NCBI GenBank assembly: GCA_030593225.1
Contig: JAUVHP010000003.1
Coordinates: forward strand, 1-25,977
From: an archaeon
GTDB lineage: Archaea; Nanobdellota; Nanobdellia; Pacearchaeales; GW2011-AR1
Length of the DNA stretch: 25,977 bases
Reading direction: 5' to 3'
The stretch's first letter is position 1; every line of letters starts with the position of its first letter. This document shows, piece by piece, positions 13,481-21,562 of the stretch. Under the pieces are notes generated by a model. The model had not been told where the DNA came from. It searched no databases and was given only the letters and a program-made list of their open reading frames with translations. Both the position numbers and the translations under genes were made by a program.

Positions 13481-13529
13481 ATTAATAAATCCTACAAATC
13501 TTTAAATAAACAAAATTTGCTTTAATTTT
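13481..13529 (+). promoter_or_regulatory. 49-nt duplicated promoter region, copy B
   Basis: Aligns base for base with 11960-12008 (two mismatches) and ends at the ATG at 13530; TATA box TTTAAATA at 13501-13508. Confidence 0.7.
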
Positions 13530-14927
13530 ATGAAAAAAGTACTCTTAATGAATATGCCTTCAACAATAAGGGTTTATGGAGAATCTGCACTAAAAGGAAT
13601 CATTGCTCCTAGACCTTTGGTTTCTTTGGCCGAACTTGCGGGTTCTGTTTTAGAAATTGGAGCAGATTGCAAAATACTTGATTTGCAGATATCAGAAAAA
13701 CCATTTCATAAAATAGAAAAAATTCTAAATAAATACCACCCAGATTTTGTTGGTCTAACTTTTACTACATTATTATTTAACGAAGCAAAAAAAGTAGCAA
13801 AATTCATAAAAGAAAAATTTCCTTCAGCAATAATTATTGCAGGGGGGGTGCATCCTACAATTTATCCAGAAGAAGTAATAAAAGAAGATTCAATAGATAT
13901 TGTTGTTAGGAACGAAGGAGATATAACTTTGCAGGAAATAGTAATTGGAAAACCTTTGAAAAATATTAAAGGAATTTATTATAAAACAAAAAAATCAGAA
14001 ATAAGAAAAAATTCCGAAAGAGAATTGATTCAGAATTTAGATGAGTTGCCAATGCCTGCGTGGCATTTAGTAAATCCTAAAATCTACATGAATCCAAAGG
14101 CAATAGCAAAAGAATCGCCAGTAGGGACAATAATGACTTCAAGAGGGTGTGTTTATGGTTGTACATATTGTAATAAAGCAGTATTTGGAAGACAATTTCG
14201 TGCAAAATCTGTTAAAAGAGTTGTGAATGAATTTGAAGAATTATTAAAATGTGGATTTAAAGAAATTCATGTTTGGGATGATATGTTTGCAACAGATTTA
14301 AATCGTGCAAAAGCTATCTGCGACGAAATTATAAAAAGAAAATTAAAATTTACTTGGCAACTTGAATGTGGTGTTAGAGTAAATTGTGTTGATAAAGAAT
14401 TTTTCCAAAAATGTGTAAAAGCAGGTTGCTATAAAGTTGCATTTGGTTTTGAATCAGGAAATGATTATATTTTAGAATCAATTAAAAAAGGAACAACAAC
14501 TCAACAAGCAATTAATGCAGTTAAATGGGCCAAGGAAGCCGGAATGGAAGTTTCAGGATTTTTTATGATAGGGTTACCTGAAGATACAATTGAAACAATG
14601 AATCAAACAATTGACTTTGCCTGCAAATTAGGATTGGATTACGCAAAAGCAACAATTCTTTTACCCTTGCCTTCAACACCTTTATTTGAAGATTTTGAAA
14701 AAAGAGGAATAATAAAAACAAAAGATTGGAGCAGATATAATTTTCACACAGCTTCAAAAGTTTATGACCACCCAAATTTAAGTTGGAAAACTTTAGAAAA
14801 ATATTATAACAAATTTCATAAAAGATTTTATTTTAGACCAACTTATATAGCAAATAGGTTATTTAGAAGCATAAAAAAAGGAGAAATCTTTGACGATATA
14901 AAAATGGCAATAACAACTTTTGGTTAA
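13530..14927 (+). CDS. B12-binding-domain radical SAM protein
   Basis: 465 aa with a B12-binding-like domain (1-140; AGGVHPTIYPEEVI at 104-117, RNEGD at 128-132) and a radical SAM domain with TSRGCVYGCTYC (203-214; ligands Cys207, Cys211, Cys214). FGFESGNDYILESIKKGTT and FMIGLPEDT are typical of the Elp3/B12-radical SAM barrel. It is only distantly similar to the protein at 12009 although the promoters are nearly identical. The next gene begins 1 nt after its stop, so the PHP-like protein is coupled to it. Confidence 0.88.
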   Translation: MKKVLLMNMPSTIRVYGESALKGIIAPRPLVSLAELAGSVLEIGADCKILDLQISEKPFHKIEKILNKYHPDFVGLTFTTLLFNEAKKVAKFIKEKFPSAIIIAGGVHPTIYPEEVIKEDSIDIVVRNEGDITLQEIVIGKPLKNIKGIYYKTKKSEIRKNSERELIQNLDELPMPAWHLVNPKIYMNPKAIAKESPVGTIMTSRGCVYGCTYCNKAVFGRQFRAKSVKRVVNEFEELLKCGFKEIHVWDDMFATDLNRAKAICDEIIKRKLKFTWQLECGVRVNCVDKEFFQKCVKAGCYKVAFGFESGNDYILESIKKGTTTQQAINAVKWAKEAGMEVSGFFMIGLPEDTIETMNQTIDFACKLGLDYAKATILLPLPSTPLFEDFEKRGIIKTKDWSRYNFHTASKVYDHPNLSWKTLEKYYNKFHKRFYFRPTYIANRLFRSIKKGEIFDDIKMAITTFG

Positions 14928-14928
14928 A

Positions 14929-15864
14929 ATGAAAACCTCCTCCTCACAACAAGAAATAAAAAAAGGAAGTTTGCATTCACATGGATTTTGGACAGATTAT
15001 AGAAATAAACACGAAATGTTTTTTGCACCATTTAATTTAAATTTCTTTTTTAAAACTTGTGTTAAATATGGGCGAGATTTTCAAGGAGTGTTAGATATCA
15101 TGGCCCATTTAGATAAAAAGAAGCCATTTGAAGAAGAGCGATACAAAAATTTAATTGCTACAGCTGACCCTTTAAAAGACTATGAAGTTGAATTTTCTGA
15201 AATAGAAACAAAAATAATTTATGAAGATAAAGAAGGAAAAGAAAAAGAATTTCATATTCTTAGACCCCAAGAAATTGTATTAAAAAATCCAAGACAACAT
15301 ATTTTAGCTTTAAATCTTAATTATAAGAATAATATTTCTGGAGGAAGAGAAGTAAGGGAAACCTTAAAAGAAATACAAGAAAGAGGAGGTTCTGCTTTTT
15401 TGAATCACGCTATAGTATGTGGGGCATTCAGCGAGGAAGAAATAAAAAATTATTTTGAGGAAGGTTTAATATTTGGAACAGAATTTAATGGAGGAGTTAC
15501 AGTTAATTCTAAATTAGGAATTTATTTGGCAAGGAAAGCAGATAAAAATCCTCCCTTAAAAAAAGATAATGAGAGGATTTTAGAGTTAGAAGGGAAGGTT
15601 TTAATTGTAGCAAATGATGATGCAAGATGTGAAAGTGATGTGAAGTACGGAGCATATACAGAGTATCTTGTAGACAATAATCCTTCAATATTTCTGACAG
15701 AAAGATTAATAGAATCTGCTAAAAATGAAATTAAAAGTGGATTAAAAGGAAATTATATTCAAAGGCACGACCAATATAGTTCAGGACATTCCATTTGGGC
15801 ACACGCGATAAATGGGTATGTCTCCAAATTTACTCCTTGGGTAAAGAATTTTCCTATTTGTTAA
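14929..15864 (+). CDS. PHP-like metal-dependent hydrolase (putative)
   Basis: 311 aa from the ATG at 14929, which is 1 nt after the radical SAM stop; a longer frame would need a TTG start inside that gene. GSLHSHGFWTDY (HxH at residues 16-18), MAHLDKKKP (His60), FLNHAIVCG and VANDDARCESD look like the metal ligands of the PHP fold, whose members are phosphoesterases. The match is by pattern only and several loops are unusual, so the fold is probable and the activity unknown. Pairing with a radical SAM gene suggests removal of a phosphate or turnover of a phosphorylated intermediate. Confidence 0.5.
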   Translation: MKTSSSQQEIKKGSLHSHGFWTDYRNKHEMFFAPFNLNFFFKTCVKYGRDFQGVLDIMAHLDKKKPFEEERYKNLIATADPLKDYEVEFSEIETKIIYEDKEGKEKEFHILRPQEIVLKNPRQHILALNLNYKNNISGGREVRETLKEIQERGGSAFLNHAIVCGAFSEEEIKNYFEEGLIFGTEFNGGVTVNSKLGIYLARKADKNPPLKKDNERILELEGKVLIVANDDARCESDVKYGAYTEYLVDNNPSIFLTERLIESAKNEIKSGLKGNYIQRHDQYSSGHSIWAHAINGYVSKFTPWVKNFPIC

Positions 15865-15885
15865 TTATACTCAACCAAACACATT

Positions 15886-15894
15886 TTTTTAAAC
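15886..15894 (+). promoter_or_regulatory. TATA box of the FAD oxidoreductase gene
   Basis: TTTTTAAAC centred about 26 nt upstream of the ATG at 15916. Confidence 0.4.
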
Positions 15895-15915
15895 TCTTAT
15901 TTTCCTTTTATTTTA

Positions 15916-17274
15916 ATGCCAAAGAAAAAAATTATAATTTTAGGAGCAGGAATTACAGGACTTGTTAGTGCATATTATTTTTCTAAAAATAAAGATTTTG
16001 AAGTTACATTAATAGAAAAAGAATCTTTTATTGGGGGAACTGCGAGGGGTTTTGAACATAAAGATTTTATTTTAGATTACGGACCACATAAAATTTATAC
16101 CGAACTTCCAGGAATTTTAGAAGAAATAAAACAAGTTGTTCCCCTGTTAAAAATAAAAAAGAAAAATAGTATTTATCTAAAAAATAATTCTTTTGATTTC
16201 CCATTGCAGATTTCACAAATTGCAACAAAAATACCTTTTACAGCTTTCAATGCAGGAATTGATATTTTTTCCAAATCTTTGAAAAAACTTTCAGATGATT
16301 CTTATGAAAATTATTTGATAAATAGATTTGGAAAAACAATGTATGAATTATCTTTTAAAGATTATGCAAAAAAAGTTTGGACCTCAAATCCACAAGAATT
16401 AGATAAAGAATTGGCAATAAGAAGAGTTGCAATTTCTGGAATTTTCGAATTAATAAAAGGAATTTTATTTAAAAATACAAAAAATATCAGTGCAGAATAT
16501 TTTTATTATCCTCCAAAAGGAATCAAGCAATTATTAGATTCATTAGCAGAAAAAATAATACAAAATAAAGGAAAAATTTTATTGAATACAGACATCTCAG
16601 AAATAAAAATAAAAGACAAAAAAATAGAATTTGTAAAAATTAAAAATAAAAAAATAAAACCAGATTATTTTATTTCAACAGCTTATTTAGACACAGTAAT
16701 AAAAATAATTAATGATGCAAAAAAAACAAAAGAATTAATTCAATCTACAGAAAATTTAAATTATCAAGGAATAAATATAATTTACTTTGTAATAAATAAA
16801 CCAAGAATTTTAAAAGATTGCTGGATGTTTTTTCCTGAAGCTAAATTTTTATTTCATAGAATTAGCGAACAAAAGGCCTTTTCTCCAAATCTTGGACCAG
16901 AAGATAAAACTATTCTAATGGTTGAAACAACAAAAGATGCAAGTAAAAATAACATTCAAAAAATCATCTTTCAATTAGAAAAAATTAAAATTTTAAAAAA
17001 AGAAGACATAGATTACCATTTTGTAAAATCAACAGAAAGAACTTACCCTATTTACAAAAAAGGATTTCAAAAAAATCTTATACCAGTAATTAATTATTTA
17101 GAAAACATAAAAGGATTTTATACAATTGGAAGACCTGGTTTATTTAATTATAATAATATGGACCAGTGTTGGGATATGGCCAAAAAGACAGTTGAACATA
17201 TAGAAAAAAATAAATCAAAAGACGAATGGCAAAAGACAAAAAAATATTTTGATAAATATCGGATTGTTGATTAA
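15916..17274 (+). CDS. FAD-dependent oxidoreductase (amine oxidase / UDP-galactopyranose mutase-like)
   Basis: 452 aa. ILGAGITGLVSAYYF (8-22) is the dinucleotide-binding GxGxxG; Glu34 ends the second strand, and FIGGTARGF (38-46) is the FAD-binding Gly-Gly motif of the amine oxidase/protoporphyrinogen oxidase/UGM group. DYGPHKIY and YELSFKDYAKKVW further support that group. The C-terminal FYTIGRPGLFNYNNMDQCW holds the flavin end. In glycan loci such proteins act on sugar nucleotides or polyprenyl lipids (saturation or desaturation); which one cannot be decided here. Flanked by the PHP-like gene and the rhamnose genes. Confidence 0.78.
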   Translation: MPKKKIIILGAGITGLVSAYYFSKNKDFEVTLIEKESFIGGTARGFEHKDFILDYGPHKIYTELPGILEEIKQVVPLLKIKKKNSIYLKNNSFDFPLQISQIATKIPFTAFNAGIDIFSKSLKKLSDDSYENYLINRFGKTMYELSFKDYAKKVWTSNPQELDKELAIRRVAISGIFELIKGILFKNTKNISAEYFYYPPKGIKQLLDSLAEKIIQNKGKILLNTDISEIKIKDKKIEFVKIKNKKIKPDYFISTAYLDTVIKIINDAKKTKELIQSTENLNYQGINIIYFVINKPRILKDCWMFFPEAKFLFHRISEQKAFSPNLGPEDKTILMVETTKDASKNNIQKIIFQLEKIKILKKEDIDYHFVKSTERTYPIYKKGFQKNLIPVINYLENIKGFYTIGRPGLFNYNNMDQCWDMAKKTVEHIEKNKSKDEWQKTKKYFDKYRIVD

Positions 17275-17278
17275 AATT

Positions 17279-17305
17279 TTTAGGTGGATTTAAAAAATAT
17301 TTATT
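17279..17305 (+). promoter_or_regulatory. 27-nt promoter-like repeat, copy 1 (GGTGGATTTAAAAAATATTT)
   Basis: Identical over 27 nt to 19917-19943. Holds the TATA-like TTTAAAAAATATTTAT behind a GGTGG. It is about 85-110 nt before rfbB, with a second, less exact copy closer to the gene. Confidence 0.55.
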
Positions 17306-17343
17306 TAAAGATTTAGTAACTGGAATTTATAATTTTTTTAATA

Positions 17344-17365
17344 GATGAATTTAAAAAATATTTAT
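17344..17365 (+). promoter_or_regulatory. Promoter-like repeat, copy 2 (near rfbB)
   Basis: GATGAATTTAAAAAATATTT and the next two bases match copy 1 except at two bases in the first five. It ends 23 nt before the rfbB ATG and is the likely active TATA region. Confidence 0.55.
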
Positions 17366-17388
17366 CCTTTTTTAGAATAATTGAAAAA

Positions 17389-18348
17389 ATGAAAATATTA
17401 GTTACAGGTGGATGTGGATTTATTGGAAGTAATTTTATATTATATATTCTAAATAAATATCCTAATTATTCTGTTATAAATTTAGATAAATTAACTTATG
17501 CAGGAAATAAAGAAAATTTAAAATCTATTGAAAATAATCCAAAATATGAATTTGTGCAAGGGGACATTTGTGACAAAGAATTAGTTAATTCCTTAGTTAA
17601 AAAAGTTGATGCTATTATCCATTTTGCAGCAGAAAGTCATGTAGATAGAAGTATTGCAAATGCAGGAGAGTTTGTAAAAACAAATGTTTTAGGAACACAA
17701 ATCTTACTGGATGCTGCATTAAGAAATGGTAAAAAAAGATTTCATCATATAAGTACAGATGAGGTTTTTGGAACATTAGGAAAAGAAGAAAAATTTTCAG
17801 AAATAACCCCATATAATCCCCATTCACCTTATTCTGCTTCTAAAGCTGCCTCAGACCACCTAGTTAGGGCTTATTTTGATACATTTGCTTTACCAATAAC
17901 CATTTCAAATTGTTCTAATAACTATGGTCCATATCAATTTCCTGAAAAATTAATACCCTTATTTATAACCAATTTAATTGAAGGCAAGAAAGTTCCTATT
18001 TATGGAAATGGTTTAAATGTAAGAGATTGGATACATGTAGAAGACCATAATAAAGGCATTGATTTAATATTGCATAAGGGAAAAATTGGCGAAACTTATT
18101 GTTTAGGAGGAAATGAGGAAAAGACAAATATTGAAATAACTAAAATGATATTGGAACAATTTGGATGTGTGGAAGAAATGATTGAGTATGTAGAAGACAG
18201 AAAAGGGCATGATTTTAGATATGCAATTGATTTTAGTAAAGTTCAAAAAGAATTAGGTTGGAGTCCAGAATATAATTTTGAACAAGGTTTAAAAGCAACA
18301 ATAGAGTGGTATAAAAATAATCAAGATTGGTGGAAACGATTAAAATGA
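17389..18348 (+). CDS. rfbB: dTDP/UDP-glucose 4,6-dehydratase
   Basis: Converts NDP-glucose to NDP-4-keto-6-deoxyglucose, the first committed step to rhamnose. The 319-aa extended SDR has VTGGCGFIGSNF (5-16), DKLTYAGN (33-40), FAAESHVDRSI (79-89), catalytic STDE (122-125) and YSASK (Tyr148, Lys152), then NCSNNYGPYQFPEKLIP, all diagnostic for RmlB. The nucleotide (dTDP or UDP) is not certain. Its TGA overlaps the ATG of the next gene (ATGA), so product and next enzyme are coupled. Confidence 0.93.
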   Translation: MKILVTGGCGFIGSNFILYILNKYPNYSVINLDKLTYAGNKENLKSIENNPKYEFVQGDICDKELVNSLVKKVDAIIHFAAESHVDRSIANAGEFVKTNVLGTQILLDAALRNGKKRFHHISTDEVFGTLGKEEKFSEITPYNPHSPYSASKAASDHLVRAYFDTFALPITISNCSNNYGPYQFPEKLIPLFITNLIEGKKVPIYGNGLNVRDWIHVEDHNKGIDLILHKGKIGETYCLGGNEEKTNIEITKMILEQFGCVEEMIEYVEDRKGHDFRYAIDFSKVQKELGWSPEYNFEQGLKATIEWYKNNQDWWKRLK

Positions 18349-19916
18349 ATGAAAAAGGATTGGTTTTTGGGAAAGGATTTTTAGGAAAAAGAATTGCAGA
18401 AGAATTAGGTTATGAACTTTCAGATTTTAGAATTTTAGATAAAGAATCTCTAGAAAATTATTTAACAGAAAAAAAACCAACAGTTGTAATTAATGTAATT
18501 GGAAAAACAGGAAGGCCAAATATAGATTGGTGTGAAAGTCATAAAGAAGAAACAATTTTTTCCAATATCACTGTGCCTTCAATGTTAGTTTCTTTTTGTT
18601 CTAAGCAAAATATTTATCTTGTTCATATTAGTAGTGGATGTATTTATTTTGGAGATAATAATGGAAAAGGATTTAGTGAATTAGATAATCCAAATTTTGA
18701 AGGATCATTGTATTCAAGAACTAAAATTCTTTCTGAAAAAATTCTTTTAGAATATCCTTGTTTGCAGTTAAGAATACGAATGCCTATTGATGATAGACCA
18801 AGTTCAAGAAATTTTATAGACAAAATTAGAGAATACGAAAAATTAATTGACACACAAAACTCAATGACTACGGTTCCTCATTTTTTAGAGGGCTTAAGAA
18901 AATTAATTACAAAAAGAGCAAATGGAATTTATAATTTTGTAAATCCAGGAACCACATCTGCAGTAGAAGTAATGAATCTTTACAAGGAAATTATTGATTC
19001 AACCCATCAATTTGAAAAATTCTCTTTAGAGGACTTGGATAAAGTTATTGTAGCAAAAAGATCTAATTGTTATTTAAACACAGATAAGCTTAAATCTGAA
19101 GGAATTATTTTGCCAGAGATAAATAATGCAGTAAAAGAGTGTTTAGAAAATTACAAACAAAGTTTAAAAAAAATGAAAGGAATAATTTTAGCAGGTGGAA
19201 CCGGATCAAGACTTTGGCCATTAACCCAAGTTACAAATAAACACCTTCTTCCAGTAGGCCAAGTTCCGATGATAGAATTCCCATTAAATACTTTAAATAA
19301 AATAAAAGTAAATTCAATAAGTATTGTAACAGGAGGAGAACATTTCCAAGATATTGCAAAATGTCTTTCGAGTTTAAATTCAGATATAAATTTTTCTTAT
19401 CATTATCAACATCGAGCAGGAGGAATTGCACAAGCACTTTCGATTGTTGAACCATTTATAAAAAATGAAAAAATTGCAGTTATATTAGGGGATAATATAT
19501 TTGAAGAAGATTTTTATAAAGCTGCTAAACATTTTGAAAATTCTAATTTGGGAGCAATGTTATTTTTAAAAAAAGTAGACGATCCTGAAAGATTTGGAGT
19601 GGCAGAAATTAAAGAAGATAAAATAATTTCTATAGAGGAAAAACCAAAAGAACCAAAATCAAATTTAGCAGTAACAGGTCTTTATTTTTATGACTCAACA
19701 GTTTTCGAAAAAATAAGAAAATTAAAACCCTCAGAAAGAGGGGAATTAGAGATAACAGATGTTAATAATTTATATTTGCAAGAAGGAAGATTAGGTTATC
19801 ATATTATAGATGGATTTTGGAGTGATGCAGGAACACAAAATAGTCTCCCAAAATGTTCTGATTTTGTTAAAAAAAGTGGGTTGAGTCAAGAGATATATGA
19901 AAAATTAAAAAATTAA
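18345..19916 (+). CDS. Fusion: NRS/ER-type 3,5-epimerase/4-reductase + sugar-1-P nucleotidyltransferase
   Basis: 523 aa from the ATG that overlaps the rfbB stop. Residues 1-276 match the plant/mimivirus bifunctional epimerase-reductase: VFGKGFLGKRI (7-17), GRPNIDWCESHK (56-67), SSGCIYF (Cys99), PNFEGSLYSRTK (Tyr123, Lys127), RMPID, RNFIDKI (Lys160) and KVIVAKRSN. Cys99 and Lys160 align, from memory, with the residues reported as epimerase residues in the Arabidopsis enzyme. From Met277 (KGIILAGGTGSRLWPLTQVTNKHLLPVG) to the end is a 247-aa RmlA-type nucleotidyltransferase. No stop or ribosome-binding site separates the halves. With rfbB this supplies activation, dehydration, epimerisation and reduction to NDP-L-rhamnose without RmlC. 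Confidence 0.88.
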   Translation: MNEKGLVFGKGFLGKRIAEELGYELSDFRILDKESLENYLTEKKPTVVINVIGKTGRPNIDWCESHKEETIFSNITVPSMLVSFCSKQNIYLVHISSGCIYFGDNNGKGFSELDNPNFEGSLYSRTKILSEKILLEYPCLQLRIRMPIDDRPSSRNFIDKIREYEKLIDTQNSMTTVPHFLEGLRKLITKRANGIYNFVNPGTTSAVEVMNLYKEIIDSTHQFEKFSLEDLDKVIVAKRSNCYLNTDKLKSEGIILPEINNAVKECLENYKQSLKKMKGIILAGGTGSRLWPLTQVTNKHLLPVGQVPMIEFPLNTLNKIKVNSISIVTGGEHFQDIAKCLSSLNSDINFSYHYQHRAGGIAQALSIVEPFIKNEKIAVILGDNIFEEDFYKAAKHFENSNLGAMLFLKKVDDPERFGVAEIKEDKIISIEEKPKEPKSNLAVTGLYFYDSTVFEKIRKLKPSERGELEITDVNNLYLQEGRLGYHIIDGFWSDAGTQNSLPKCSDFVKKSGLSQEIYEKLKN

Positions 19917-19943
19917 TTTAGGTGGATTTAAAAAATATTTATT
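19917..19943 (+). promoter_or_regulatory. 27-nt promoter-like repeat, copy 3 (flippase)
   Basis: Identical over 27 nt to 17279-17305. The TATA-like part is about 24 nt upstream of the ATG at 19956, fitting a leaderless transcript. It begins right after the stop of the fusion gene. Confidence 0.6.
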
Positions 19944-19955
19944 CTTTGGGAAAAT

Positions 19956-21476
19956 ATGGATAAAAATGATAAAATAATTGAAAGAGATTTAAGTCTTTTA
20001 GCAAAATCTTCTCTTTTTGTATTTGTAGCAATCTTTTTGTCAAAACTTTTTATGTATTTTTATAGAATAATTATTGCAAGATATTACGGCCCAGAGGTTT
20101 ATGGATTATTTTCAATAGCATTTATGATTGTAGGACTTTTTGTAGTTTTTGCTTCATTAGGTTTTATCGAGGGAATTACAAGATTTATCCCTAAATACAG
20201 AGCAAGTAAAGAAAAAGAAAAAATAAAATATATTATAAATATTTCAAAAAATGTTTTATTAGTTTCTTCAGTTTTTTTTGCAATTTTATTATATTTTACC
20301 TCTGAATTTATTTCAATTAAACTTTTTCATAATCCAGATTTAATTTTTTATTTGAAAGTATTCGCATTTCTAATCCCTCTTCAAATTTTTTCAAATATCT
20401 ATTTTGGAACAATAAGAGCTCACGAGAAAATAAAAGCAAATTCTTTTGGAGTAAACATCTTACAAAATTTCTTTAAATTATTTTTTATAATTTTATTCAT
20501 CTTTTTAGGATTAAAATCTTTTAAGGCAATTTCTTTTTCTTATTTTATAGGTATTTTTTCAGGATTGATATTTTCATATCTTTATTGTAAATTTAAATTA
20601 CCTTATATTTTTTTAAAATACAAATTAACAAAAAAAGATAAATGTGATTTAAGAAAAAAATTCTTTTCATATTCTTGGCCATTAATTTTTTTAGCGATTA
20701 TAGGAACTTTGATGTTTTGGTTAGATACATTTCTAATAGGTTATTTTAATGATGCTTATTGGGTGGGAATTTACAATGCCGCAATTCCTCTTGTAGCCCT
20801 TTTGGCATTCTCTTCCGAAATTTTTATGCAAATGTTTTTCCCACTAATAACAAGAGAATTATCTTCCAAAAACATTATAGTAGTAAAAGAATTATCAAAA
20901 CAAATAACAAAATGGATATTTATCTTGAATTTACCTTTAACAATTTTGATGTTATTATTTCCTGGAATTTTTATTAATCTATTTTTTGGCACAGAATATC
21001 TTCCAGCAATGAATGCCTTAAGATTCTTAGTATTGGGACAATTTATTTCTGTTATGAGTATTGTTTCAGGAAATTTACTTTTATCGAAAGGAAAAACAAA
21101 AATAATCTTAATAAATATAATTTCTGTTTCTATAATAAATTTTATGCTTAATTGGATTTTAATCCCAAAATATGGTATCAATGGAGCAGCTTTTGCAACG
21201 TTTATGTCATTAACAATTTTATCTTTCTTGGCAATAATAGAAAATTATCATTTTAATAGAATTTTGCCTTTTAGAAGAAAAATGTTAGCTATATTTTTAA
21301 TTTCACTAATCCCAACAAGCTTATTATTTTGGATAAGCAATTTTGTTGAGATGAATCTTGTTTGGTTAATTTTTTCAGGAATATTATTTATAACAATTTA
21401 TTTGGGATTAATTGTGTTAACAAATTCTTTTGATAAGAACGATTTAATGATTTTAAAGAAGATTTTTGGGAGATAA
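19956..21476 (+). CDS. Polysaccharide flippase (Wzx-like, MOP superfamily)
   Basis: 506 aa with about 12-14 membrane segments. LAKSSLFVFVAIFLSKLFMY followed by RIIIARYYGPEVYGLFSIAF is the typical first-helix pattern of Wzx/RfbX/MurJ-like MOP exporters; TRFIPKYRA and FFSYSWPLIF...LDTFLIGYF follow in the usual places. It would move a polyprenyl-linked oligosaccharide across the membrane so that outer-face enzymes such as the GT-C protein can use it. It has its own promoter of the same type as rfbB, suggesting shared control. Confidence 0.88.
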   Translation: MDKNDKIIERDLSLLAKSSLFVFVAIFLSKLFMYFYRIIIARYYGPEVYGLFSIAFMIVGLFVVFASLGFIEGITRFIPKYRASKEKEKIKYIINISKNVLLVSSVFFAILLYFTSEFISIKLFHNPDLIFYLKVFAFLIPLQIFSNIYFGTIRAHEKIKANSFGVNILQNFFKLFFIILFIFLGLKSFKAISFSYFIGIFSGLIFSYLYCKFKLPYIFLKYKLTKKDKCDLRKKFFSYSWPLIFLAIIGTLMFWLDTFLIGYFNDAYWVGIYNAAIPLVALLAFSSEIFMQMFFPLITRELSSKNIIVVKELSKQITKWIFILNLPLTILMLLFPGIFINLFFGTEYLPAMNALRFLVLGQFISVMSIVSGNLLLSKGKTKIILINIISVSIINFMLNWILIPKYGINGAAFATFMSLTILSFLAIIENYHFNRILPFRRKMLAIFLISLIPTSLLFWISNFVEMNLVWLIFSGILFITIYLGLIVLTNSFDKNDLMILKKIFGR

Positions 21477-21530
21477 TCTTCTGGTGGAATTTTTTTTAAG
21501 TTTTTTATAATTCTCTTTTTATAAATATAA

Positions 21531-21542
21531 ATATTTAAAATA
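21531..21542 (+). promoter_or_regulatory. TATA region of the split radical SAM gene
   Basis: ATATTTAAAATA centred about 26 nt upstream of the ATG at 21563. A GGTGGAATTTTTTTTAAG at 21483-21500 resembles the start of the promoter repeat at 17279. Confidence 0.4.
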
Positions 21543-21562
21543 ACAATAAATAACATTTGTTT

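Noticed and set aside
12009..14927. The two B12 radical SAM genes as a recent tandem duplication
   Set aside because: Their promoters are almost identical but the proteins differ along most of their length, so recent duplication of the genes does not fit.
19156..19180. A separate nucleotidyltransferase gene starting at ATG 19173
   Set aside because: No stop codon, ribosome-binding site or TATA box separates it from the upstream frame; internal initiation is possible but unsupported.
20771..21181. A 136-codon minus-strand frame within the flippase gene
   Set aside because: Antisense frame in AT-rich DNA; the plus-strand flippase explains the region.
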